Below, piece after piece: positions 1-13,208 of a stretch of DNA of 64,000 bases. This DNA comes from Engraulis encrasicolus (Eukaryota > Chordata > Actinopteri > Clupeiformes > Engraulidae): assembly GCF_034702125.1 (NCBI RefSeq), contig NC_085861.1:54132740-54196739 (forward strand), read 5' to 3'. Position numbers and translations under genes: made by a program. A model generated the notes under the pieces. It had not been told where the DNA came from. It worked only from the letters and a program-made list of their open reading frames with translations, and ran no database searches. Position 1 is the first letter of the stretch. Every line of letters begins with the position of its first letter.

Positions 1-36
1 ATTGGCCCTTCGAATGAGAAAGGTTCCCCACCACTG
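1..36 (+). mobile_element. Right end of a hAT-type MITE (copy cut by window start)
   Basis: The first 36 bases match the right end of the complete element at 844-1175 (CCCTTCGAATGAGAAA then GTTCCCC and CTG). The next 17 bases (ACGTAGGCTATAGGTTA) also match the flank of that element, so element and flank were probably copied together. Confidence 0.7.
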
Positions 37-843
<807 letters not shown>

Positions 844-1175
844 CAGGGGTGGGGAACCTATGTCTCTAGGGCTGTTTGCGACCCTTGAGGCAGTTTTATC
901 TGGCCCCCCGATATAATTTTAATGCTATTCAGCTTCACATGAAATATGACATATTTTGTAAAGGAATCTTAGAAAATACATTTGCAATACAATTAAGTTA
1001 TATTCAGGGAACCTGAAGAAGGTGGTGTTTGTTTAAATGTGGCTGCCTTCAATATAGGCCTAAAGTGAAAGAGAAAATCCTGGTTTGTGTTCATAGTACG
1101 GCCCTTGGAGGACTTTTACGGCCCCTCGGATGAATTTGAAGCGGCCCTTCGAATGAGAAACGTTCCCCGACCCTG
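844..1175 (+). mobile_element. hAT-type MITE, complete, 332 bp
   Basis: Terminal inverted repeats read CAGGGGTGGGGAAC at the left and GTTCCCCGACCCTG at the right. The flanking 8-mers ATGTAGGC (836-843) and ACGTAGGC (1176-1183) differ at one base and fit the 8-bp target duplication of hAT elements. It has no coding capacity. Related copies lie at 1-36, 4001-4252 (reverse) and 14078-14369. Confidence 0.9.
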
Positions 1176-1192
1176 ACGTAGGCTATAGGTTA

Positions 1193-1579
1193 GGGGTCTT
1201 ACACACCAAGGCGGTAAAGCGTCGCGGAACGGCCGCGTTTTTTACCGGCGTCGGTGAAAATACATTGAAACCTATCTGTCCTTACACACCAACCGGCGGT
1301 AGTCGGGCGTCAGCGGCGCGGGAGCCGGCTCCGCGCCGCGCTGCATTTGGAAAATAGAACTCGAGCGTATTTTTCACGCCGGCGACCGGCGGTGTCTCAT
1401 TCAAATGAATGGCAAAGTAGCATGCTAGCTTTGGCTGTGGCTAGGGCTTTGAATAGGACTGGCCGCGCACGCCGACGCTGTCAGTGTGCAAGGCAGAGAA
1501 AAGCACGCCGGCCAAAACTAAGCAGAAAGACCGCGTCCGTCCTGCGACCGTTCCGTTCCGCCTTGTTATGTTTTGGCCC
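1193..1579 (+). mobile_element. PIF/Harbinger-type MITE, copy 1 (387 bp)
   Basis: A GC-rich non-coding element flanked by TTA on both sides (1190-1192 and 1580-1582). Imperfect terminal repeats are GGGGTCTTACACACCAAGG and, on the reverse of the right end, GGGCCAAAACATAACAAGG. A 3-bp TTA/TAA duplication is typical of PIF/Harbinger. A second copy lies in reverse at 16469-16844. The open frame inside is not a gene. Confidence 0.85.
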
Positions 1580-1582
1580 TTA

Positions 1583-2250
1583 AAGGTGGGGTAGGAGATG
1601 TTTTTCTGGAACATGTTTTACCATATCATCTGAAAAACTCCTCATGACGCCATAGCACCCATTAAAATAGAGTGTTTGGAAAAAAAACGAAATCTTTTGG
1701 TCCAGTGTAGAGGGCGTAGTCCAGAAGAAAACGGCAACCAATAGAAGTAATACTCATCATCACTTCTATTGGTTTCTGACACGTCCATCAACCGCCAGCA
1801 CTCACCCCTCCTCCCTGCGCGTTCACCGACTCGTGAACTTGACCGACCCCGCCCCCATCATTCATGCACATGCGACGAGGCTCATCATCACTCGGCTAGC
1901 AAGGAAACGAGAGTTAGCAGCAGGCTGAGCTACTTGGAAACTTAACTAGCTTTTGCAGAGCTACAGGAAGAACTTTGGCTCTTGGTACACTGGACTAACC
2001 ATGTCAGGATAACATACTCCCTTGGATTATAGTCATCGGACTCGCAAAACCAGATTCCAACACGGGCTGTAAAATGGAAATGGGACCTGACACTCTTGGA
2101 CACAGATGTCGGCTACGGCAGCGGCTTCAAACGTACGCTTTGGTGACCACATTTCTAATCGAGAGGTGAAGTAATATATTTGTCTGTATAATATTTTGTG
2201 AATTGGCTTAAGAACACCCGTATGGTGTCGCTAATTTTCAGACAAGATAC
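1583..2250. repeat. Repeat-like sequence starting TTAAAGGTGGGGTAGGAG
   Basis: The start resembles the TTAAAGG ends of common teleost interspersed repeats, but no right end was found. A short inverted repeat (CCAATAGAAGT at about 1739 and ACTTCTATTGG at about 1761) forms a local hairpin. No gene was recognised. Confidence 0.45.
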
Positions 2251-2266
2251 CATCTATGGCAGAGTG

Positions 2267-2556
2267 GCGACTTAATATGGCGAACCTTGCCTCCTCCACT
2301 TGCGCTTGTCTCTTCGCCCCGCCTCCTGGCCCCTCCTCCGTGGAGAAAACGATAAAGTTTCCCAGCTGTCAGCCTAGCCACAACAACTTTTGAGGGACTG
2401 TTTTTCATTCACCATCCCAATTGCAAACGAGAAAAAGACTCTACAATTGAGCTTTTGCAAGATATTGAAATATAATGCTGTTGTCAGTGATGTCATCATG
2501 ACGAGAAGCGAGTGGAGGAGGCAAGTGGAGGAGGCAAGGTCACATATTAAGATGCA
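2267..2556. mobile_element. Foldback MITE with inverted ends rich in GGAGGAGGCAAG
   Basis: The left arm (GCGACTTAATATGGCG then CCTTGCCTCCTCCACTTGC) pairs with the right arm (GCAAGTGGAGGAGGCAAGG then CATATTAAG). The right arm carries an extra copy of the GTGGAGGAGGCAAG block. It is non-coding and the target duplication was not resolved. Confidence 0.65.
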
Positions 2557-3900
2557 GATCTAGAGTGGCAAAAAAAAGCCTGGGCTTCAGAAACCGAAAG
2601 AAAAGTTTTTGACTGTCATCTGGTTTCGTTTTGAACTTCAAAAGAGTGTTGTGGCTCAGTGGTCTTCCGTGTTCCGTCTACTAAGTGGCCTTAACTATAA
2701 AATTATATGTAGTTATAAACATATTTTCAGTGTTTGCATTGATGGTGCTCTGTCTGTGAAATGTTTGCATTTCACTTGGGTAGCACTTTTTTATTTTCTA
2801 ATATGCAATAAAAGTATACTGTTGCATTGGTATTAAGGTGTGCAGAACTTCACCTTACTTGCTTCTAATTTATCTATTGGAACCATTGACAGTAGATTAT
2901 TCTATATACTGTCAATGATTGGAACCTACCCACCCAAAGGTGCACTGTGTAGTCAGTTGTGGTCAAAGCTGGTATTGCAACTATGCTGCTCGTTGGACAA
3001 TTTTTCATCTTTTCTTGAATATTTATTCAGTAATAAACTGATATCTACTAGTATGACCAAAGAAAGAACAGTATGTTTTGCAGGGGGGGACGACTTATTT
3101 GCCACTGGGGGGAATTAGTCTATTTTTAACACTAACCAAGGGGGGCAGTGACAGGCTTGTGATGAGGTCAAGGGGGCATTGGGAAACTCATGGTGAGGGT
3201 GTTTGATCAAAAAAGGTTGAGAACCACCTTAGACAGATTCAGTGTCCAGAGGAGTCAAAAGTAAAAGTACATTTGTGGTGTAATTACTCCATTGTACCTA
3301 ATGAGATAGCTCGACTGTGTTGTTACTGAAAAACACTGAAAACCTAACAAGGACCCACCACAAACTTGATCCAACCAGTGCAGAGGTAGCTGATCGTAAG
3401 ACAAATACACAGGTGTACTGGTTACTCAGATAAGTTACTTGTCTTGGAAGGAAACTGAGTTTCTTTTGACACCTACTTTGTCCGTGTCTAACCACTTGCC
3501 TGTGATCTCAACAAAGCATGATTTGACTAATTTTGTCATCCCTGTAAGATCGAGTAGCAGGAGATTTAGTGTCTGACCCTGGGATTCGCAACCCAACGCC
3601 CTGCCCCCATTCGCGGCAAAAATAGACAAAAATGTTTACAATAGCTGACAAAAAACAATCGTAATGTTGTTATAGAAATAACAAACGATTTTCAATATGT
3701 ATATGACCATTTTGACATCGATTTTTTGCAACATTGTGTGGGGGCGGAGTTTCACATGATGGGTGGGGTTTTGTTGTGGTGCCGCCCCCTCCCGGGTACC
3801 ACCCCCAGGCAATAGCCTGGTCAGCCCGCTCCTAGGACCGCCCCTGGCTACAGTGCAATGTACCCTTTATATATTACTTAACCCTATCCAGACCGGGCTT
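2557..3900. other. Intergenic DNA with a partial copy of a GGTGCACTGTG repeat
   Basis: At about 2937-3085 the sequence resembles the TTAA-flanked MITE at 61215-61530 (shared AAGGTGCACTGTG, GCAACTATGCTG and AGTAATAAACT blocks) and appears truncated. At 3878-3899 a segment TAACCCTATCCAGAC matches 35620-35634, suggesting another repeat end that runs into the gap. No gene was recognised. Confidence 0.6.
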
Positions 3901-4000
3901 NNNNNNNNNNNNNNNNNNNNNNNNNNNNNNNNNNNNNNNNNNNNNNNNNNNNNNNNNNNNNNNNNNNNNNNNNNNNNNNNNNNNNNNNNNNNNNNNNNNN
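3901..4000. other. Assembly gap (100 N)
   Basis: Exactly 100 undetermined bases, the usual size for a gap of unknown length. It lies where one repeat (TAACCCTATCCAGAC) stops and another (the hAT MITE at 4001) is already under way, so real sequence is missing here. Confidence 0.99.
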
Positions 4001-4252
4001 ATGAAACAAATCAGGATTTCCCCATAAAATTTAGGCCTATATAGACCACCTTTAGGCCTATATATACATTTTTAAAGGTAGACACCTTTAAAACAGTCCC
4101 CACCTTTTCTAGGTCCCCTGAATATAGGCTAACTTAATTGCATTGGAAATGTAATTTCTAAGATTCCTGTGAAGTTGCAAAACATTATAATGATATCAGG
4201 GGCCGGATAAAATGGCCTCAAGGGCCCTCGAGACATAGGTTCCCTACCCCTG
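4001..4252 (-). mobile_element. hAT-type MITE, reverse copy, truncated by the gap
   Basis: Reverse-strand relative of 844-1175. It shares AATCAGGATTTCCCC, TTTAGGCCTATA and the terminal CCTACCCCTG. The other end is lost in the gap. A (CA)n array follows at about 4311-4356. Confidence 0.75.
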
Positions 4253-4320
4253 GTTTAATGGTTAGTGATTCTGAAAAACACCACTGGGCAGCGTGAAAAA
4301 ACATAGCCTACACACACACA

Positions 4321-4357
<37 letters not shown>

Positions 4358-5095
4358 TTTAGTAAAAGGCCAAAAAATGCCCTAGGGCCCCCAACAATCC
4401 CGTTGCCTAGGGACCCCAAAATCCTAGAAACAGGCCTGCCGACCCCCCACTCCCTCCCACCCACCTGACCTCACCCCACCCCACCCCACTTGAAATTGAC
4501 TGGGGCAGCTCCCGACCTGATCACTGGCATTTACATATTAAAGGCTCTTCTAAGAAGGGGATGGGAGGGGGGCATGGGGGAGCCGCAAATGCTGTGGCTT
4601 GAGGTATGAGGCAATTTAAGGTGCAAAACTCATCCACAAATTCCTCTTTTCATGCAGTGTGTCTGTAATATATTTGAATGCATGTTTTAAGGGAAATAAA
4701 ATGAACTAGACTTTACACATGTAATTTCCATTTTAACCATCTCAAATAACCCTGAGGTTCACATAGTCAGACTACTAGAGAAACAAAACTTTTACAGATA
4801 AGATGGAATTTATTCCTCCTATGGGAAATTCAAGAAACTGTTGTCCACTGTTTGTAACTGTATTTCCTAGCATATAACAATATGGGATTGTTTTGTCATT
4901 TTTCTTCATGAGGAACGAGTGAGGCGAACACATCGCGGGCTGGGGGAAGAACTGCAGTGGCGCGTTGGACTACAGGACAGGTAAAGAGGTTTACTCTGAG
5001 CATGTCAACTCGTATTCCTGTGATTAGAGAGCTGTTCATAGAGAAAATGTCAGCCTTTTCTGTTGTCCAGAAAGGTAATGCAACCACATTGCCGT
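4253..5095. repeat. Intergenic DNA with (CA)n at 4311-4356 and low-complexity CCCACCC
   Basis: The CA array has one interruption near its start. C-rich text follows to about 4490. Between 4900 and 5075 two plausible splice donors occur (CAG|GTAAAG at 5020 and AAAG|GTAATG at 5073), but no coding match was recognised, so no exon is called. Confidence 0.6.
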
Positions 5096-5425
5096 ATGGG
5101 GTACCTAAGTCTCCACCCCTTCCGGGTAGCTATTTAAAAAAAAAAAAATAATAAAAAAAAAATTGCCTGGTCTGTAATGGACTGATCAAATCTATTTTCC
5201 GATCCACCTCGTATTCCCCCCTAGATCACACATATGCTGTGTACAACAGAAGCTGCGTATACCCACTTCAGCCGCAGTGCAGCAGCAGGGCTGGCTTTGC
5301 TCCTTCAGTCTCGGTTCACATCAAATACATGTGGCGCAGGTTGTAGCCTCTTAAAAAGTTTTGCACAAACACTAAAATATCCTTTCTTGCCTGCCACAAA
5401 TGAGTGGTCTTTCGAGGCAAATCTA
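5096..5425 (+). mobile_element. MITE related to 27040-27612, right end missing
   Basis: It begins ATGGGGTACCTAAGTC and shares long stretches with 27040-27612, including TGTAATGGACTGATCAAA, TTTTGCACAAA and AAATGAGTGGTCTT. Similarity fades near 5425 without a right terminal repeat. A/T-rich padding at 5132-5162 is specific to this copy. Confidence 0.7.
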
Positions 5426-6037
5426 CAATGCTTTTATGCTGTTTTTCCTTCAGCTGTAACTGTGGCACTAATTAGGTAGGAGGGAATTATGAACAGTTCC
5501 ACAGAATCCGTGGTAGCGGCATAAAACCTTCGACCTCGCCGTTAGAAAGGTGGAGGCAGAGGAACTTAACTATTGAGGAATGTTTCAGAGCAACAATCAG
5601 GTTTTCAGTTCCACTTCAGTTTTTTGTTTTCAGTGTATGTCTTGTTTTTGTCTTCAGTTTGTTTGTGTGATTTGTAAGAAGAGAAAAATGAAAAAGAAAT
5701 TACTTACAAAGAATATATGGATTTGTTTGACCACAGGAAGAATTGTGCCCCTGTAAAGGGGAAGCTGATGTGTTGTCAATAAACCAATCAATCAATTAAA
5801 AAAAGACATACAAGACTTGTAAAAAAAATAGGGTGTAACACAAGTCAAATGTTCTATCAAACCGTTTCCTTGGCGGAGGGCTGCACTCTAAGTGTATTTG
5901 TAATTGTCAATGTCTTGTGTGTTCTTGTTAAAATTGCACATAGGAACTGGTCAAACTCAATTTCAAACTTCTGTGTCAACCCTGTTTCATAGATTTTTGA
6001 CAATAAAGTTCACTTGACTTGTATGTTTTCTGTTCAG
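5426..6037. other. Sequence upstream of the first recognised exon of gene 1
   Basis: At 5829-5900 a segment (CCTTGGCGGAGG then CTGCACTCT) resembles 22330-22385, so the same dispersed repeat lies on both sides of gene 1. AATAAA-like signals occur at 5778 and 6001. No exon was recognised. Confidence 0.5.
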
Positions 6038-6132
6038 CTTTAGGTCCCCTCATAATGAGGAAGTTACTAAGGCTATTCTTCAAGCCATCAAGGATTCTGG
6101 GGAGAGCTGGGGACCCGAGAGCTTACTCAGAA
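6038..6132 (+). CDS. Exon of a C14orf93-like gene (first of three recognised exons)
   Basis: A 95-nt exon preceded by a pyrimidine-rich acceptor (TTTCTGTTCAG) and followed by the donor AA|GTAAGA. Reading from its second base it encodes FRSPHNEEVTKAILQAIKDS followed by GESWGPESLLR, with no stop. It ends one base into a codon, and the next exon (7994) begins with the two bases that complete it as Lys. The SPHxxEVxxAI pattern resembles fish proteins annotated as C14orf93-like. Function is not inferred. The upstream exon should end two bases into a codon and was not found. A Tc1-type MITE starts 37 bp downstream. Confidence 0.55.
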
Positions 6133-6254
6133 GTAAGACTTACGAGAATTCATCAGACATTTACATTTACCGGCCACTTCATTAGGAACACCTCTCTAGT
6201 GCTGGGTTGGACCCCCTTTTGCCTTCAGGACTGCCTGCAACAATACTATGGTAG

Positions 6255-6555
6255 ACTGTGGCCAAAAATACTGAATTAAACCAAGATAAGGCAAAATACG
6301 CCCACTCAATGCAAAAGCGTGTGCTGAAGTTGGGTCTCCTAAGGGGGCATTGTACTTCTTCTCTTTTTGAGGTGATTGCGCAAGACGTGCGCTACCGCCA
6401 TCTACAGCGCTAAGGGGACTTCATTGATTCTCAACCTCAGGACTCCGAAGGTCTCCAAACCGAAGGTCTCCTAAAGGGGCGTTCACCCGACATAAAGTGG
6501 ATACCGGAAAAGAAACAAAATGACGCTTCTTGTTAGATCCACCTTCTTTGCTGTG
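6255..6555 (-). mobile_element. MITE-like insertion containing GGGGCGTTCACC, copy 1
   Basis: This segment is absent from the other Tc1-type copy, where TGTGGCATTCCAACAAAG is continuous. It matches the reverse of 28070-28395 (blocks CTACCGCCATCTACAGCGCT and ACTCCGAAGGTCTCC). A third copy, itself split, lies around 22910-24500. Exact ends and target duplication are unclear. Confidence 0.65.
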
Positions 6556-6825
6556 GCATTCCAACAAAGGGATTCTCTTATGCATGCCTCGATTGTAATG
6601 AGTGGTTATTTGCCTTTGTATCAGCTCAAACCAGTCTGGCCATTTTCCTCTGACCTCTGCTGGCATTTTTGCCCACAGAATCGCTGCTCACTGCATTTTC
6701 TTTTCTTTTTCGTACCATTTGTAAACCCTAGAAATGCTTGTGTGTCCCAGTAGATGAGCATTTTCTGACATGCTCAAATCAAGCCCTTTTAGCTTGACAG
6801 CCATGACATGTTCAAAGTCATTTAA

Positions 6826-7801
6826 CCCTGTGAGACCTGAACCATGAAAGCAATGAGAGACCATTCTAATTTTTTGGAATTTGCTTCAATATAGGTCCCT
6901 TATAAGAAATGTAAAAAAATATATGGTGAAAAGATATATGATGCATCAGGCTTTAAAGGAATGAAAATTCCAATTTCATGACCATTGAAAAATGACTTAA
7001 TGCATTTACAACTTTTTTTTAATTTAAAAAAGTTGTCAGACAATTTAATTTGAGGATTATCTTTAAATATTTAGTGAGATCCTGCCATTTTTTTAAAGCC
7101 TATCCTTGTTTTAGCAGGACCATATTTTACATTTCCCACAGCCTGGTTGGGTAATTTTTTAAAATCTATGTAAAAACATAGCTGATCGAATGCTTAACAA
7201 CCTATTTATGAGTGTAATATAGATCATTATTAATTTTTGATGTGTAATTTGAATATATGGGTCCATTACTACAATTGGACCATTTCTCCATTCACTTCAA
7301 TGCATTTTTTTACGAGATCATAATTTCAACATTTTGCATTACATTTTCAAAATTGCAAGTAAAACCTGCTTCTTAAGGCAATATCTTTGTCTTGAAGTAA
7401 AACAACTTGTGTGTTTTGTTAAACGATCGTCGTGGTATGCTTTGTAAGTTTCCCTATGGAGCAAATGCATTGATGGCTGACTTCCTGCCACCGCCGGATG
7501 GTGCTTATTTGTTTCATCAGTTTTAGCACGATCTCTCTGATGTACAGTTATATTTCGGAAATTTGTACACAAACCTTTTGCAATTTGTCGGTCAGGGAAA
7601 CCGCTTCTACTCCATTTTTGCATTTTTCGCCGAGCTGTGATCAACTTATTGTTGACCGCTGCTCTCTTGTGGCGGTTTCCGTGTACTGCAGGACGTTTGG
7701 AAATGACACGCAGGATGTTTTTGAGATGGGTTTTTTTTGTGTCAGCGTGGAGAGGGCTTTGAATTTGATGCATCAAATATGATGCGTCCGGCGCGATAGG
7801 G
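6826..7801. mobile_element. TTAA-flanked non-autonomous element (piggyBac-like), 976 bp
   Basis: It begins CCCTG and ends TAGGG between TTAA at 6822-6825 and TTAA at 7802-7805. A TTAA target with CCCT ends fits piggyBac-like elements. A 145-codon minus-strand frame (7339-7776) has no recognisable domain. The surrounding Tc1-type sequence resumes directly after the second TTAA. Confidence 0.7.
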
Positions 7802-7993
7802 TTAAATAACCTTTCTTGCCCATTATGATGCTCGGTTTGAACTGCATCAGATCATCTCAACCATGTCTACAAGCACAAATTTGCCTCAATGAGCAGTTGT
7901 AACGGGTGTTCCTAATATAGTGGCTGGTGAGTATATGTGATCATGTTGCACAAGTAAGATTGTTTGGTAACTCGGTTTCTTTCTGCCTTGCAG

Positions 7994-8103
7994 AAGCCTG
8001 TAATAGGTTCTTTGAGAATCTAAAAAGCCAAAAGCGACTTGACCTTGAGGGGAGGATTGACGAGGTGAAAACCAGAAAAAAGCTGACAAGCAGACGTGAG
8101 AGG
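7994..8103 (+). CDS. Exon of the C14orf93-like gene (second recognised exon)
   Basis: A 110-nt exon between a strong acceptor (TTTCTTTCTGCCTTGCAG) and the donor AGG|GTAGGT. It begins with two bases that finish the codon left open by exon 6038-6132 and then encodes ACNRFFENLKSQKRLDLEGR followed by IDEVKTRKKLTSRRER, a highly charged and probably helical stretch. It ends on a codon boundary, matching the phase of the exon at 21866. The agreement of phases across three exons is the main support. Confidence 0.6.
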
Positions 8104-8887
8104 GTAGGTAAAACACAACTAGCAACCCTATCACACAACTGCCATCCTTTTCTTTTGTTACCACTTGACTTCAGGGGTCAATAAGCCAATATCCACCTTG
8201 ATTCTAGTCCTATTGTTCTTTTTTCAGAATGACCGCATTTGGTACAACATAGACTAAATTTGCAAATATGTAGCGAACACTAAGACTCGCAAGCTTAAAG
8301 GATAACTTCAGTCAATTTCAACATGCAGTTGTAATGCTGACACTACCCTGGACTTGTCAGTACTAGGGTTGAGTACCGAAACTCGGTGCTAGTATGGCAC
8401 CGGGGCAAATATTAACGGTAGTAACCAGACCGAAATACAACGTGATTTTCGGTGCCTGATTTCGGTGCCTCAAAATATGCAGCCGCGGCATAATTAGGCT
8501 ACGCCCACTGTTAACAGCGGCACCGTTTTCAGTCACTCGCAGGAGGAGCAGAAGAAAGCAGAAGCAGTTAATTTCCCTCAGTGCTGATGTTTTGGTGCTC
8601 TGTAAACGCATGTCAGCAGCACTGCTAGTATTAGTGTTGCTAATGGAAGTATCCATCGACAGTTCAACACCATTTCATCATGTCAAACATCTAAGAATGC
8701 GGCATTAAACCGAATATGCCGAGTAGTGAGAAACTTGTCGAGACGAAGCCTACAGGTTCATTCCCTGCCGTTGCACTGGTAGCGCAGGCTCTGTAGGCCT
8801 TGAGCCAGAAGCCAAAAATTGACCTCTCGCAATCGAACGGGTGGGCAAGTTCTAATCTGTTTTTTTGACTTCTTGGACATCTCAAGT

Positions 8888-9124
8888 TAACAGTTTGGCA
8901 TGATAACCATTGCAAACAGGTAGCTTTTTGGTAGTTATCATGTGTTGAAATGGTGGACCAGTAAAATGGAAATGTGAAAAATCGGTATTGTGGTTCTTTG
9001 TTATTATGTAGTTTGTTGACCACACAGGGTGCTTAAATGACCCCAGGGATGATTTCCCTTCTATCAGGACCCTACAGGAGTTGTTAGACCACACTAATAG
9101 GCTAATAGAATCACCTCAGCAATA
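8888..9124 (+). repeat. Tandem duplication, unit 1 (interrupted by Tc1)
   Basis: The text from TGGCATGATAACCATTGCA to the Tc1 insertion point repeats at 10886-11112 with moderate divergence. Subtracting the 1619 bp added by Tc1 gives a repeat period of about 369 bp, so this is an older tandem duplication into which Tc1 jumped. Confidence 0.75.
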
Positions 9125-10741
<1,617 letters not shown>

Positions 10742-10743
10742 TA

Positions 10744-12289
10744 TGTGAATGGCAAAATGTGATAAAATATGAAATCTGTCTGAAATAAGGTTATTATTAC
10801 ATTTCCCCCCAACAGTAAAACAAAAACAAAAAACATAATGTACAAACACATACTAACATGTGATAACAATACTGTACATTAACATGGCATGATAACCATT
10901 GCAAACAGGTAGTTAGTGAATGATCATGGATTTGAAATGGTGGACCAGTAAAACGGAAATGTGAAAACTGTATTGTTTTTTGTTATTATGCAGTTTGTTG
11001 ACCACACAGGGTGCCTACATTTCCTCAGGGATGCTTTCCATTCAATCAAGACCCTAAAGAGGTTGTTAGACCATACCAATTGACCTAATATAATCACCAA
11101 AGCAATATGTGATTGACAAAATGTTTTTTTTCTTAACTTTTCCTGCAACAGCAAGAATAAATAAAAAGCATTATTTCAGTCCTCAGGATCTGACTCAGTC
11201 TAGTAAATATCTGTAAATATGTCACCATGATTATCCTCTTCATGCTGATATACACATGTTTGAAGTTTTCAGAGGGTTGTGCAGCATTTCCAGCTACTTC
11301 TCAGACATTGGCAATCCAGCAGTTTACATTGATGGCTGTACTTGCAAGACATCAGTTGTAACACTGCCTCAGGGGCTGAATATCCCCACATCCACTGTAT
11401 AGTGAGATGGACATTTTCATCGTTGGCCCAGACATGGTCAAGTGGGCTTGGGATTTGTGGATGCTGCTGAAGACTTGCTTTCCAGATGCCAGACTGATAG
11501 TTGGCACACATAGTTTGCATGAGGAGGTAGTCCTCACACTACTACTACTACTACTACTACTAGTCCTCACATGGTGGAAATTGGCTTGATTCACACTCTC
11601 CATGCTGAGTGCAGAAAAGCTGGTAGCGGGCTGTATTTATGTTCTACGTATTTGTCGATGCTATGTAGAGTTGGCACCTAAATGCTTCATTAATAGGTCC
11701 ATGGACAGTTCCCAGTCCCGTCCCAGCTCATGAAAAAACTGTTTGAAAGAGCTCTGAACTCATCGTGAGCTTTAAGGCTGAGCTTTCCACGACCTGCACA
11801 TCCTTTTGTGTTTTTATGATTATTTTTGTATTTACTTTTCTATTGTAGCCCTAGCCTCTTCCCCCTTACATTAGAAAATTAGTATTTCAAGTAAAGATAC
11901 TGTATACCCTATCACATAACCTCATGGCTTGGTGGTACTCACACTGGGTACAAAGTAGTTCAAGAAAACCATCATGTGGTGTACTCCGACTGTCATGTGG
12001 TGTATCCGGCGGCCTTTAACGCCATAACGCAGTCCCTCTATTATAACAGATATTGTCATTATTTGGTGTCATTATTGTCACTAAAATGGTAATAGAGCTT
12101 GGTAAGTCCCGCCCCTTAGTTCCGCATTTCACGGGACCTAAGCTGACCATCTAACAACATGGTAGAGAGTAATTATCTTCCAATCTCAGTCATTACATGC
12201 ACTGGGCAATGTTAGCAATGTTCTTATAATGTAGTTCAGCGTTTTCAGCCAAGAGTGAATTGGCCTGTCGCCAGGCCCATTTCCAGTAA
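10744..12289. other. Interior of the 8 kb element with tandem unit 2 and (CTA)n
   Basis: 10886-11112 is the second unit of the 369-bp tandem duplication. At 11538-11562 a (CTA) run of about eight units sits between two copies of TAGTCCTCACA. The rest shows no recognised domain or repeat end. Confidence 0.6.
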
Positions 12290-12297
12290 GAGGCTAT

Positions 12298-13200
12298 CAG
12301 GGGTGGAAAGAATACTAAAACATGTAATTAAGTAAAAGTAAAATTACATCTTTAAAAATCTACTTAAGTAAAAGTAAAAAAAAATACTTAATAAAAATGT
12401 GATTTGAGTAAAAGTTACCTTCAGTTTGCTTTTATATCGCTTTCCTTCAATAGCACCCTTCGTGACCTCTAGCTATCTCTGCACAAGTCATCTTCCAATA
12501 ACCTGACGATCGTGACAACAAAATTCTGTGTGTGCTGGTGTGGCAAAGTTGCAGGGCTAGGGTCAGCCCATTCATACAACAGCCCATTACTCTGAATTTA
12601 GGGGTCTGGATTTCATTGCGTTTGGGTCGTGGGCCTTAAATTGCAAAGACTGGGAAGCCTACCAAAGGAAATAGTCTGGTGGATTTCATTTAATTGCCAG
12701 TTGTGAGATTAAATTCATGAATAATTTTGTTAATAAACAATAATTCTTGTATATATTTTAAAACAACTGTTTTCAGGCTGCGCTGGTACTCCCTCAGCTT
12801 GAGTCCTTGGTGTGTGCTCTACTATTCCCAGCCAGTTACTTGCAACTATTGTGTACCGTCTGTGGGCTGTCGGACTAATGGTATGGGGCCGGCGGGCCCT
12901 AGATAGTCATCCAATAGATAAGTCCAAAATATATAATTTATGTTAAATGGTAAAAACACACAATTTCCCTTCATGTCTGACAGATTTTCCCCTTTATTTC
13001 AATTCTGCCTACCTCAGAATTTACTCAGACCTCAAGGTAGATTCAAATGTAAGTAAAATACTTTAGCCAAACTGTAATTTGGGTAGAAGTAAAATTATTT
13101 TAATAATAACTATTTTAATAACTACTTTGGACTCAGTTACTCATCAAAGTACTCAATTACAATAATTTTAGTAAATGTAATTAGTTACTTTCCATCCCTG
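12298..13200 (+). mobile_element. hAT-type non-autonomous element (903 bp)
   Basis: Ends CAGGGGTGGAAAGAATAC and GTTACTTTCCATCCCTG, with a perfect 8-bp duplication GAGGCTAT at 12290-12297 and 13201-13208. Both ends carry AGTAAAAGTA/TACTTAAGT-rich subterminal text typical of a widespread fish hAT family. It is non-coding. Confidence 0.9.
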
Positions 13201-13208
13201 GAGGCTAT

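Larger units (their letters stand above)
6170..7931 (+). mobile_element. Tc1-type non-autonomous element, copy 1, with inner insertions
   Basis: Left end CCGGCCACTTCATTAGGAAC and, on the reverse of the right end, CAGCCACTATATTAGGAAC, both next to TA. This is a repeat known in many fish. Full members encode a Tc1-like transposase, but this copy has none. Inner pieces (CAACAATACTA, ATTATGATGCTCGGTTTGAA, GAGCAGTTGTAAC) match copy 2 at 17330-18128. It is interrupted at about 6255-6555 and at 6826-7801. Confidence 0.8.
6133..7993 (+). other. Intron 1 of gene 1, mostly a Tc1-type MITE
   Basis: It runs from GTAAGA to TTGCAG. Nearly all of it is the Tc1-type element at 6170-7931 with two inner insertions. 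Confidence 0.55.

Noticed and set aside
1347..1583. 78-codon frame MENRTRAYFSRRRPAVSHSN
   Set aside because: It lies wholly inside the Harbinger MITE and recurs on the minus strand at 16460-16690 in the other copy, so it is repeat sequence rather than a gene.
3763..4044. 93-codon frame spanning the N gap
   Set aside because: One third of it is undetermined bases and the two sides belong to different repeats.
7339..7776. 145-codon minus-strand frame
   Set aside because: It is inside the TTAA-flanked non-autonomous element; no transposase motif or splice support.
8363..8656. 97-codon minus-strand frame at the left end of the 8 kb element
   Set aside because: It starts at the terminal repeat boundary and runs through subterminal motifs; no similarity to any transposase was recognised.
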